Assembly (NCBI RefSeq): GCF_023822005.2
Contig: NZ_CP098806.1
Span: forward strand, 1,674,001 to 1,738,000
Source: Dyadobacter fanqingshengii
GTDB lineage: Bacteria; Bacteroidota; Bacteroidia; Cytophagales; Spirosomataceae
Length of the DNA stretch: 64,000 nucleotides
Direction of reading: 5' to 3'
Of the stretch, positions 57,066 to 64,000 are shown one piece after another (within the stretch, counting starts at the first letter, position 1; every line of letters starts with the position of its first letter). The notes under the pieces are model-generated. The model was not told where the DNA came from. It did not search any database and worked only from the letters and a program-made list of their open reading frames with translations. The position numbers and the translations under genes are program-made.

Positions 57066-57170
57066 TATGATTGTGTTTGTTAAATTCTGACTACGCTTTA
57101 AACGTACTCAATAACGATTAATTTTACTTATTTTTGGGAAATAACAGTCTCATTCAACCTATTTCAAACT

Positions 57171-58442
57171 ATGCTTCCCATTATCCGGGCTGAAATATTA
57201 ACGATCGGTGATGAAATTCTTTTTGGACAAATTACGGATACGAACACGCAATGGATTGGCTCTCAACTCACTGATATAGGCATCCGTCCGGTAAGGAAAA
57301 CTTCGGTTGGAGACAACAAAGCGGACATCCTGGACGCATTCGCGGCGGCTAGCCAGCGGGTGGATGTAATTATTGTGACGGGAGGCCTCGGCCCCACCCG
57401 CGATGACATTACAAAGCATACATTTTGCGAATATTTTGGGACTGAACTTGAAATCAATCAGGAAGCACTGGAACTGATCACCGCGTTTTTTGCGAAACGA
57501 GGGCGCGCTATGACTGAGCTGAACATTCAGCAGGCTGCACTTCCAAAAAATTGTACCTACATTCCAAACCTTTGGGGAACAGCCCCGGGAATGTGGTTTG
57601 AAAAAGACAATGTCGTTTACGTTTCGCTGCCCGGCGTGCCTTACGAAATGAAAAGCCTGATGGAATTTGAGATCCTTCCAAGGCTGAAAGCAAAGTTTGT
57701 TTCAAACATTATTCAACATAAATCGGTGCGGACGATCGGCATAGGAGAATCATTCCTGGCCGAGACGATCGCATCCTGGGAAGATGCCCTTCCCGCCCAT
57801 ATAAAATTAGCTTACCTACCTCATTTTGGGCAAGTTAAGCTGCGCTTGACCGGCACCGGAACCGATCAGAACCAGCTGGATGCTGAGCTTGCGGAACAAG
57901 TGGCGCTGCTAATGCCCTACATTGAGGAATGGGTTTTCGGTTATGATAATGATGAACTGGAAACGGTCATCGGATCGTTACTTGTGCAACACCACGCCAC
58001 GGTTGGCACAGCGGAAAGTTGTACGGGCGGTTTTGTTGCAAACCAGATCACGAACGTGCCTGGGGCTTCGCAATATTTTGAGGGTTCGGTTGTGAGTTAC
58101 AGCAATGAGGTTAAGATGAACGTTTTGGGCGTTTCTCCTCAAACATTGGAAGCATTCGGGGCGGTTAGCGAACAGACTGCGCGCGAAATGGCCGAAGGTG
58201 CCCGGAAAGTGCTGAACACGACGTTTGCAATTTCAACCACGGGCATTGCCGGACCCGACGGCGGCACCGCTGAAAAACCGGTTGGAACAGTCTGGATCGC
58301 TTGCGCAACACCGGGCGAGACATTTACCCAGTTACTCACCTTGCGTAATAATCGCAAGATCAATATAGAGCTTACTTCTTCCTATGCATTGAATTTGTTG
58401 AGGAAAACCATTTTGAAAACAAACCTTGCTGTAAAAGGCTGA
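57171..58442 (+). CDS. cinA: CinA (competence/damage-inducible protein A)
   Basis: A 423-residue CinA with two domains: an N-terminal molybdopterin-binding-like domain (RAEILTIGDEILFGQITDTN, TGGLGPTRDDITKH) that in CinA hydrolyses NAD precursors, and a C-terminal PncC-type nicotinamide-nucleotide amidase domain (GTAESCTGGFVANQITNVPG, ISTTGIAGPDGGTAEKPVGT). It takes part in NAD salvage and in competence in some bacteria. A TATTTTTG box (57129-57136) lies 35 nt before the ATG. Confidence 0.93.
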   Translation: MLPIIRAEILTIGDEILFGQITDTNTQWIGSQLTDIGIRPVRKTSVGDNKADILDAFAAASQRVDVIIVTGGLGPTRDDITKHTFCEYFGTELEINQEALELITAFFAKRGRAMTELNIQQAALPKNCTYIPNLWGTAPGMWFEKDNVVYVSLPGVPYEMKSLMEFEILPRLKAKFVSNIIQHKSVRTIGIGESFLAETIASWEDALPAHIKLAYLPHFGQVKLRLTGTGTDQNQLDAELAEQVALLMPYIEEWVFGYDNDELETVIGSLLVQHHATVGTAESCTGGFVANQITNVPGASQYFEGSVVSYSNEVKMNVLGVSPQTLEAFGAVSEQTAREMAEGARKVLNTTFAISTTGIAGPDGGTAEKPVGTVWIACATPGETFTQLLTLRNNRKINIELTSSYALNLLRKTILKTNLAVKG

Positions 58443-58501
58443 GAAAAACATTTAATACATTCGGCAGCATGCTTGGCTGCCGCGAATGATAGATACCAGT
58501 T

Positions 58502-59809
58502 ATGAAAATAGTTGAAATGGTGATGCCTCCAATGGGCGAAAGTATTATGGAATGCACTGTCCTACATTTACTTGCAAAAGCAGGTGATAAGGTTTCGGTG
58601 GATGATTCCATTTTGGAGGTTGCCACGGACAAAGTGGATACGGAAGTGCCCTGCCCTTTTTCCGGCGTGCTTACGGAGTGGCTTGTCAAAGAAAATGATG
58701 TTGTTCCGATTGGAAGCCCCGTTGCGAAGATTGAAGTTGAAAATGACGTGGATGAAGGTGACCAGCAGCCCGTGGATAAACCCGTTCATGCCCCGGTTAG
58801 TGCAGAACCGGAAGTGGAAGCAACCGCCGCTGTTCTCGAAAAAGAATATGAGGAAGTGCTTACCAAAAAGGCCGAGCCCGCTTTGGAACTGGCCAATAGT
58901 AATCCCGACCACAACGCCTTCTACTCCCCGCTCGTGCTCAGCATTGCGCGCCAAGAGCACATTACTGAAACCGAGCTTGCCACCATTCACGGAACGGGCA
59001 TGGAAAACAGGGTTACCAAAAGTGATATCTTTTCATTTTTGGATAATCGGAAAAAGAATATCGGAGTGCCAACGCCGCTTGCAGCTTCGCTGAATGGCAG
59101 CAATGAGATCATTGAAATGGACCGGATGCGGAAGATGATTTCGCAGCGTATGATCGAGTCCAGGAACATTTCGGCGCACGTCACTTCATTTATTGAAACT
59201 GATCTGACGCCGGTTGTTCAATGGCGTGAGCATACAAAAGCTGAGTACCGAAAGAAAACAGGTGACAGCATTACATTCACGCCGATTTTGATAGAAGCGG
59301 TTGTGAAAGCGATCAAGGATTATCCGATGATCAATATTTCTGTTGAGGGCGATAAGATTATTAAGAAAAAAGAGATCAACATTGGCATGGCTGTGGCGCT
59401 GCCAGACGGAAACCTGATCGTTCCGGTTATTCATCGCGCAGACCAGTATGACCTGCCGGGATTAGCCAGAAAAGTAAATGATCTTGCCAAAAGGGCGCGT
59501 GAAAATAAGTTAAAGGCGGACGACCTGGCCGGTGGGACTTACACGGTTTCCAACATTGGTGCATTTGCCAACTTGATGGGAACACCCATAATCGTTCAAC
59601 CGCAGGTGGCTATTATGGCTTTTGGCGCAATTAAAAAGAAACCTGCTGTGATCGAAACGCCACAAGGTGACTTGCTGGGCATCCGCAGCCTGATGTTTAT
59701 ATCTCATTCCTACGATCACCGCGTTGTGGATGGCTCATTAGGCGGGCTTTTCCTGAAACGCGTAAACGATTACCTTGAAAATTTCGATACGCACAGATCC
59801 ATAATGTAA
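58502..59809 (+). CDS. dihydrolipoamide acyltransferase (E2) of a 2-oxo acid dehydrogenase
   Basis: A 435-residue E2 component. The lipoyl domain (1-80) has Lys44 in ATDKVDTEVP as lipoate site. A Pro/Glu/Ala linker follows, then the peripheral subunit-binding domain (about 137-180) and the catalytic domain with SHSYDHRVVDGSLGG, in which His406 and Asp410 are active. The layout is that of branched-chain or pyruvate E2. E1 and E3 genes are not in the window. Its stop TAA overlaps the ATG of the next gene (TAATG). Confidence 0.93.
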   Translation: MKIVEMVMPPMGESIMECTVLHLLAKAGDKVSVDDSILEVATDKVDTEVPCPFSGVLTEWLVKENDVVPIGSPVAKIEVENDVDEGDQQPVDKPVHAPVSAEPEVEATAAVLEKEYEEVLTKKAEPALELANSNPDHNAFYSPLVLSIARQEHITETELATIHGTGMENRVTKSDIFSFLDNRKKNIGVPTPLAASLNGSNEIIEMDRMRKMISQRMIESRNISAHVTSFIETDLTPVVQWREHTKAEYRKKTGDSITFTPILIEAVVKAIKDYPMINISVEGDKIIKKKEINIGMAVALPDGNLIVPVIHRADQYDLPGLARKVNDLAKRARENKLKADDLAGGTYTVSNIGAFANLMGTPIIVQPQVAIMAFGAIKKKPAVIETPQGDLLGIRSLMFISHSYDHRVVDGSLGGLFLKRVNDYLENFDTHRSIM

Positions 59810-60342
59810 TGCTCAGACTCACTTTGGACATGGATGACGTGCTGGCAAATACGCATAAGAAACTCGTCAGCATTGTTCATAATGACTTTTCTACCATTTA
59901 TAATGAACAACAACTAAGCAAAAGTGCTTTCAGGGACATTTTACATCCCAAGCAACAGGCAAAGTTGCATAAGATCATCGATACCCCAGGTTTTTTTGCG
60001 GACATCGAGGTGATGAGTGGGGCGGTTGAAACGGTTTACAAGTTGTCCAAGTTTTACGAAATATTTGTCGCCACGGCGTGCATGGAATTTCCAACGTCGT
60101 TTAACGACAAATTTGCGTGGCTCAAAAAGCACTTTCCGTTTATTCCCTGGACTAATGTTGTGTTTTGCGGCTATAAAAGCATTATCCAGTCCGATTACCT
60201 GATCGATGATCACGTGCGGAACCTGAATGCATTTAAAGGAACGGGGATACTGTTCACAGCGCCGCACAATATCAACGAAACCTCATATAAGCGTGTTTCC
60301 AATTGGAAGGATGTCTCTGAATTATTCTTACCGATCGCATGA
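59809..60342 (+). CDS. 5'(3')-deoxyribonucleotidase
   Basis: A 177-residue HAD phosphatase of the NT5C group: LTLDMDDVLANTHKKL at the start gives motif 1 (DxDxV), and the conserved SDYLIDDHVRNLNAFKGTG holds the later Asp pair. It removes phosphate from deoxyribonucleotides. It is translationally coupled to the E2 gene upstream (one base overlap) and to the response regulator downstream (ATGA overlap), so the four genes 58502-62396 form one transcript, an odd mix of metabolism and signalling. Confidence 0.85.
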   Translation: MLRLTLDMDDVLANTHKKLVSIVHNDFSTIYNEQQLSKSAFRDILHPKQQAKLHKIIDTPGFFADIEVMSGAVETVYKLSKFYEIFVATACMEFPTSFNDKFAWLKKHFPFIPWTNVVFCGYKSIIQSDYLIDDHVRNLNAFKGTGILFTAPHNINETSYKRVSNWKDVSELFLPIA

Positions 60343-61016
60343 AACTATTATTGATTGAAGACGAGCCGAAAACTTTACAGTCCATCAAACAGGGATTGGA
60401 GGAGAACGGATATGAGGTTGACATTGCCTACGACGGGCTGATTGGCAGGCAGTTGGCAAAAAATAATACATATCAATTAATCATCAGCGACATTATCATT
60501 CCGGGCATCAACGGCATTGAGCTTTGCCGCGAAATTCGGAACTGGGGTGACGAAACGCCGATTTTAATGTTGACGGCACTGGGCACCACGGACGATAAAG
60601 TGACCGGTCTGGATGCTGGCGCGGACGATTACCTGGTTAAACCATTCGAATTTAAAGAACTTCTGGCTCGTGTAAGAGCGCTCACCAAACGCGGAACTAC
60701 GGTCTCGCACACAGCACAAATCTTAAAATTTGCCGATCTGGAAGTTTCGCTGGATGCCAAAACGGTTCATCGTTCGGGAAACAAAATCAACCTGACAGCC
60801 AGAGAATTCAATTTGCTTGTCTATCTGATCCGCAATCAAGGCAGGGTTATCTCCAAAGTAGAAATTGCTGAACAAGTTTGGGACATTGGCTTCGATACAG
60901 GCACCAATGTGATCGAAGTTTATGTAAATTATCTTCGTAAAAAAATTGATAAGGACTATCCTGTCAAATTGATCCATACCCAGTTCGGCATGGGTTATGT
61001 GCTTAAAGTAGAGTAA
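60339..61016 (+). CDS. OmpR family response regulator
   Basis: A 225-residue regulator with a receiver domain (Asp51 in LIISDIIIPGINGIEL, Lys in DDYLVKPFEFKELL) and an OmpR/PhoB winged helix (NLTAREFNLLVYLIRNQGRV, VEIAEQVWDIGF, YVNYLRKKIDKD). It partners with the histidine kinase encoded 3 nt downstream. Its start overlaps the nucleotidase stop. Confidence 0.96.
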   Translation: MKLLLIEDEPKTLQSIKQGLEENGYEVDIAYDGLIGRQLAKNNTYQLIISDIIIPGINGIELCREIRNWGDETPILMLTALGTTDDKVTGLDAGADDYLVKPFEFKELLARVRALTKRGTTVSHTAQILKFADLEVSLDAKTVHRSGNKINLTAREFNLLVYLIRNQGRVISKVEIAEQVWDIGFDTGTNVIEVYVNYLRKKIDKDYPVKLIHTQFGMGYVLKVE

Positions 61017-61019
61017 ATT

Positions 61020-62396
61020 ATGCAGATCCGCACCAGACTTACAGTTCAGTTTTCCCTGCTGGTGAGCGGAATTCTTCTGATCACTTTTCTTGCGATCTAT
61101 TTTTTCTCCTATTATAATGTTAATGAAGACTTTTACGATCGGTTAAGGTCGAAAGCCAAGTCGCAGGCGGAACTTTTGCTGATTGTTCCTCAGGTCAATA
61201 CGGAGGTTTTAAAAGCCTTGGACGAAACCAACCGTGATTTGATCTATGATGAAAACACATTTATTTTCGACGAAAAAAACCGGCTGATTTATAGCAATCC
61301 AACCAACCCGCATTCAAAATCCATTCATGTTTCCAATTACTGGCTGGACGAGATCCGCAAAGCAGGCCAGATCCGCTACACCGACGGTGACTATAAAGTT
61401 GTCGGTTTGTATTACAAATATCCCTACAACAAAGCCGTTGTTTTGCTCGGCGCGAAAGATTTGTATGGACAAGCCAATCTTTCCAATTTGAGCACATTGC
61501 TCACGGTCTTGTTCTTTATAGTAACCATTATCGTGGCACTCGTGGGCTGGATCTTCTCCAAACGTGCATTAAGGCCGATTTCCAAGGTGATGAATGCAGT
61601 GGAAAGGATTTTACCCCAAAAGCTCGATACCCGGCTTGATGTTCCGAACCAAAAGGATGAAATAGGACGCCTAACCACCACATTCAACAATCTTTTGGAC
61701 AGGATTGAAACGGCTTTCCAGATGCAAAAGATCTTCGTGGCCAATGTTTCTCACGAGCTTAAAAACCCATTAACCAAAATCCGATCTCAGCTGGAAGTAA
61801 GCATGCTCAAAGAGCGCAATACGGCTGATTATCAATTGACGATCAGGTCTGTTTTGGAAGATATTCAGGAATTGGCGCAGCTTTCGAATACATTGCTGGA
61901 ACTGGCGAAAGTGAGTGAGGATCAGCGGGATCTGCTCACGGAAACCATTCGTGTGGATGATCTTTTGCTCGATTGCAGACTTGGCCTGGCGCAAGCAAAT
62001 CCCATTTATAACATTCAGCTTAATTTTGAAGAACTGCCGGAAGACGACACCTGGCTGGAACTGACAGGAAATTCAACATTGCTAAAAACGGCATTTCTGA
62101 ATTTGATGGATAATGCCTGCAAGTTCTCTGACGATCACACGGTGAATGTGAATTTAAAAACATCTGCAAGAAGATTGACATTGAGCTTTTCTGACAACGG
62201 GAAGGGAATTCCAAAGGAAGATCAGAGTCTGGTTTTTCAACCCTTTTACCGCAGTGACAACACGGCAAATATTAAGGGATATGGAATCGGGCTTTCACTG
62301 GTGGAGCGGATCGTGAAGCTGCACTCGGGTAATGTTAACATTTATTCCAATGAGCCGAAGGGTACAACATTCGTCGTCATTTTTTCGAGGCTCTAA
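61020..62396 (+). CDS. HAMP sensor histidine kinase
   Basis: A 458-residue membrane kinase: helix one at about 10-32, a periplasmic sensor (about 33-155), helix two about 158-180, HAMP domain, HisKA with the phosphorylated His245 in VANVSHELKNPLTKI, and HATPase_c with LMDNACKFSDDHTVN, DNGKGIPKED and GYGIGLSLVERIVKLHSG. It is the partner of the response regulator just upstream. The stimulus is unknown. Its gene ends the operon. Confidence 0.95.
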   Translation: MQIRTRLTVQFSLLVSGILLITFLAIYFFSYYNVNEDFYDRLRSKAKSQAELLLIVPQVNTEVLKALDETNRDLIYDENTFIFDEKNRLIYSNPTNPHSKSIHVSNYWLDEIRKAGQIRYTDGDYKVVGLYYKYPYNKAVVLLGAKDLYGQANLSNLSTLLTVLFFIVTIIVALVGWIFSKRALRPISKVMNAVERILPQKLDTRLDVPNQKDEIGRLTTTFNNLLDRIETAFQMQKIFVANVSHELKNPLTKIRSQLEVSMLKERNTADYQLTIRSVLEDIQELAQLSNTLLELAKVSEDQRDLLTETIRVDDLLLDCRLGLAQANPIYNIQLNFEELPEDDTWLELTGNSTLLKTAFLNLMDNACKFSDDHTVNVNLKTSARRLTLSFSDNGKGIPKEDQSLVFQPFYRSDNTANIKGYGIGLSLVERIVKLHSGNVNIYSNEPKGTTFVVIFSRL

Positions 62397-62518
62397 GCAA
62401 ATTCTAACTTTTTATTAACGCCTTTTTAAGTATTGTATGATTAATTTGTATTGTCTCAATAAGACATGCCGATAAAACGGCAGTTTAAAAGGATTTCATT
62501 TTTTGTGGTGTTAATAAG

Positions 62519-62559
62519 CAAACTTGGCAGGTGTATCTCACACCTGCCAAAGTTTTTTT
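62519..62559. terminator. bidirectional terminator between kinase and desaturase genes
   Basis: GGCAGGTGT (62526-62534) and ACACCTGCC (62540-62548) form a perfect 9-bp stem, extended by AACTT and AAGTT flanks, ending in TTTTTTT on the plus strand. On the minus strand the T run is weaker. It is 4 nt from the desaturase stop. Confidence 0.8.
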
Positions 62560-62563
62560 GTGG

Positions 62564-63310
62564 CTATCCCTTCTTCCTAATCTCAATAATCTTCAACTTA
62601 TTCAGCATCTTGATCACCGGGTAAGTTGGGTCCACTTCGTACCAGCGTGAGCCGAAGTTGATGGAGTTTGGTTTCTTGTGGTGATTGTTTTGAAACAATT
62701 CACCCATCATTAAAAAGTCGAAAATCAGGGAGTTCTTTGATTTATCATCATTGTCGAAATTCTGATAACCATATTTGTGACCACTCCAGTTGACGATTGC
62801 GCCGTGAATCGGCCCCATCAGGAAATGTACGGGCAAGAGGAAGAAAAACGCCCAGTGCATATCCAGGTAAATGTAAGCCAGAATATAAAATGCAGTATAA
62901 AGCAATGCCCAGCCCGAACGGGAAAGCCATGAGTCGCCGAGTTTTTCGATAAAGCGCCATTCCGGATAATTCCTTTCGAATTGCGACTCGATCGCGCGCT
63001 TGCGGCTAAGCACAGCATTATAAATATTCTTCGTTTCCCACATCATCGTAAAAACGTTTTTGGTGTGATGCGGAGAGTGCGGATCTTTTTCTGTGTCGCT
63101 AAAAGCGTGGTGCATGCGGTGCAAAATCGCGTAAGCTCTTGGACTTAAATAAGAAGAACCTTGGGAAAGATATGTCAGCAAATAGAAGAAACGCTCCCAC
63201 GGTTTGCTCATAATAAACATCTTATGAGCGGAATAGCGGTGTAGGAAGAAGGTTTGACAGAATAGGGACAAATACCAATGTACAACAAAAACGATAAGAA
63301 CAATATACAT
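62564..63310 (-). CDS. fatty acid (acyl-CoA) desaturase
   Basis: A 248-residue membrane desaturase with the three His boxes of the di-iron group: HRYSAH, HRMHH and NNHHKKP, the last with Gln before (QNNHH). Four predicted helices surround them. It is shorter than typical delta-9 desaturases and matches the compact Bacteroidota form. It would introduce double bases into membrane fatty acids, for cold adaptation. It stands alone; CAAAAGTA on the plus strand (63347-63354) is a -7 box (TACTTTTG) for its start. Confidence 0.85.
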   Translation of the reverse strand: MYIVLIVFVVHWYLSLFCQTFFLHRYSAHKMFIMSKPWERFFYLLTYLSQGSSYLSPRAYAILHRMHHAFSDTEKDPHSPHHTKNVFTMMWETKNIYNAVLSRKRAIESQFERNYPEWRFIEKLGDSWLSRSGWALLYTAFYILAYIYLDMHWAFFFLLPVHFLMGPIHGAIVNWSGHKYGYQNFDNDDKSKNSLIFDFLMMGELFQNNHHKKPNSINFGSRWYEVDPTYPVIKMLNKLKIIEIRKKG

Positions 63311-63463
63311 GGAACGAGATGAAATTATAATATTTTAAACTTGGTACAAAAGTAAGGGTAAGCGTTTACAAAACCGAAAATAGGAAAACCTAATTTGGAA
63401 TTATTTTAATATAGAGAGATACGATTTTTGTCAGGCTACGGATTAAAACAACATTGATATTCC

Positions 63464-64000
63464 TCAAAGAATCATAAAAGCATAGCTCAGCAAGTTTGCC
63501 CCCATTTGCAATGCTTTTCTGCGCATTTCTTCGGGATCATTGTAAACGCTCTGGTCTTCCCAGCCGTTTCCTAAATCCGTTTCGTAACTATAATAGCAAA
63601 CAAGCCTGCCCTGCCAGATAAGGCCATAGCCCTGCGGCTGTTTTCCGTCGTGCTCGTGAACCTTTGGCAAACCTTCCGGAAACACATATTTGATCCGGTA
63701 AACCTGGTGATCAAAAGGCAGTTCTACAAAAGACAGCTCCGGAAACACCTTTTTCATTTCCCGTCTGATGAACTGATCCAACCCATAATTATCATCCACG
63801 TGCAGAAATCCACCTGACAGCAGATAATTGCGAAGATTTTGCGCTTCAGCATCGCTAAAAACCACATTACCATGCCCGGTCATATGCACAAACGGATATG
63901 CGAAAATATCCGGGCTGCCCACTTCGACCACGTCTTCTGCGGGGTTAATGTTCATTTTCAGCTCCGTATTGGCGAATTTGATCAGATTGGGAAGGGATGT
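63464..64000 (-). CDS. DUF4159 domain protein, cut by window edge
   Basis: The C-terminal 178 residues of a DUF4159 protein; the N-terminus lies past the right edge. Supporting segments are EVGSPDIFAYPFVHMTGHGN, LSGGFLHVDDNYGLDQFIRR and HEHDGKQPQGYGLIWQGRL, with a Cys in LVCYYSYETDLGNGWED. The frame stays open to 64000 above the internal Met at 63955, so that Met is not the true start. The family is found in Bacteroidota and Planctomycetes, with unknown function. Confidence 0.88.
   Translation of the reverse strand, partial: TSLPNLIKFANTELKMNINPAEDVVEVGSPDIFAYPFVHMTGHGNVVFSDAEAQNLRNYLLSGGFLHVDDNYGLDQFIRREMKKVFPELSFVELPFDHQVYRIKYVFPEGLPKVHEHDGKQPQGYGLIWQGRLVCYYSYETDLGNGWEDQSVYNDPEEMRRKALQMGANLLSYAFMIL

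Noticed and set aside
58459..58488. Hairpin GGCAGC/GCTGCC between cinA and the E2 gene
   Set aside because: A stem of six pairs without a T run; not sufficient to call a terminator or a riboswitch.

Overview
The window reads as chromosome of a Bacteroidota bacterium of the order Cytophagales, most like Dyadobacter or a close relative (inference from gene content, not from a database search). Support: two secreted proteins with type IX secretion (T9SS) C-terminal sorting domains, the gliding protein GldC, the Bacteroidota families DUF6728 and DUF4159, three Tat-signal oxidoreductase or isomerase genes, long-form IspG, and promoters of the Bacteroidota type (TTG, about 19 nt, TAnnTTTG) in front of both tRNA genes. 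No insertion sequence, prophage, CRISPR array or plasmid gene was seen.

Layout. 1-5800: a cut-off Crp/Fnr-type regulator coupled to a VOC protein, an AraC regulator with an aldo/keto reductase, and a large exported VWA-domain protein. 5800-10500: a Tat-exported molybdenum hydroxylase (large plus 2Fe-2S subunit) and a LytS/LytR-type two-component pair. 10570-18670: a 1789-residue T9SS subtilase, an FtsX/MacB-like ABC permease and the remains of a short-chain dehydrogenase. 18670-23500: a MocR regulator divergent from an EamA transporter, a broken DNA alkylation repair gene, then DUF4256, DoxX, SRPBCC and ArsR genes that look like one autoregulated stress operon with two GTAG-N8-CTAC operator boxes. 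23556-28024: a TPR sensor kinase and convergent katG, which has an OxyR-like box upstream. 28197-34307: a RibD/DHFR-like reductase, tRNA-Lys, and a 1504-residue secreted protein with twelve 90-residue repeats.

34359-42500: a luciferase-like oxidoreductase, a YCII/DGPF protein with an ECF42-type sigma factor and a second DoxX gene, DUF1772, a glycosyltransferase-like protein, tRNA-Leu, a lipoprotein, deoxynucleoside kinase, trhO and a GNAT. 42600-49250: surE with a GH3-like gene, LysE and NUDIX genes, a CDF cation exporter with a Cys-rich tail, a Tat sugar-phosphate isomerase-like protein, and folE-queD (start of the deazapurine/queuosine route). 49541-53249: a sugar cassette (GH109-like Gfo/Idh/MocA protein, FucP-like MFS permease, GHMP kinase). 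53324-64000: ispG, a small DUF6728 gene coupled to an MmcQ/YjbR gene, gldC, DUF4197, cinA, an E2 acyltransferase, a 5'(3')-deoxyribonucleotidase, an OmpR-type two-component pair, a fatty acid desaturase and a cut-off DUF4159 gene.

The most notable items are the repeat protein, whose domains were multiplied as a three-domain block; the ECF42 module with a possible target promoter before its DoxX gene; the operators of the ArsR and MocR systems; and two decayed genes. I did not see a wholly new multi-gene system. Functions rest on motif recognition by eye; no search was run.
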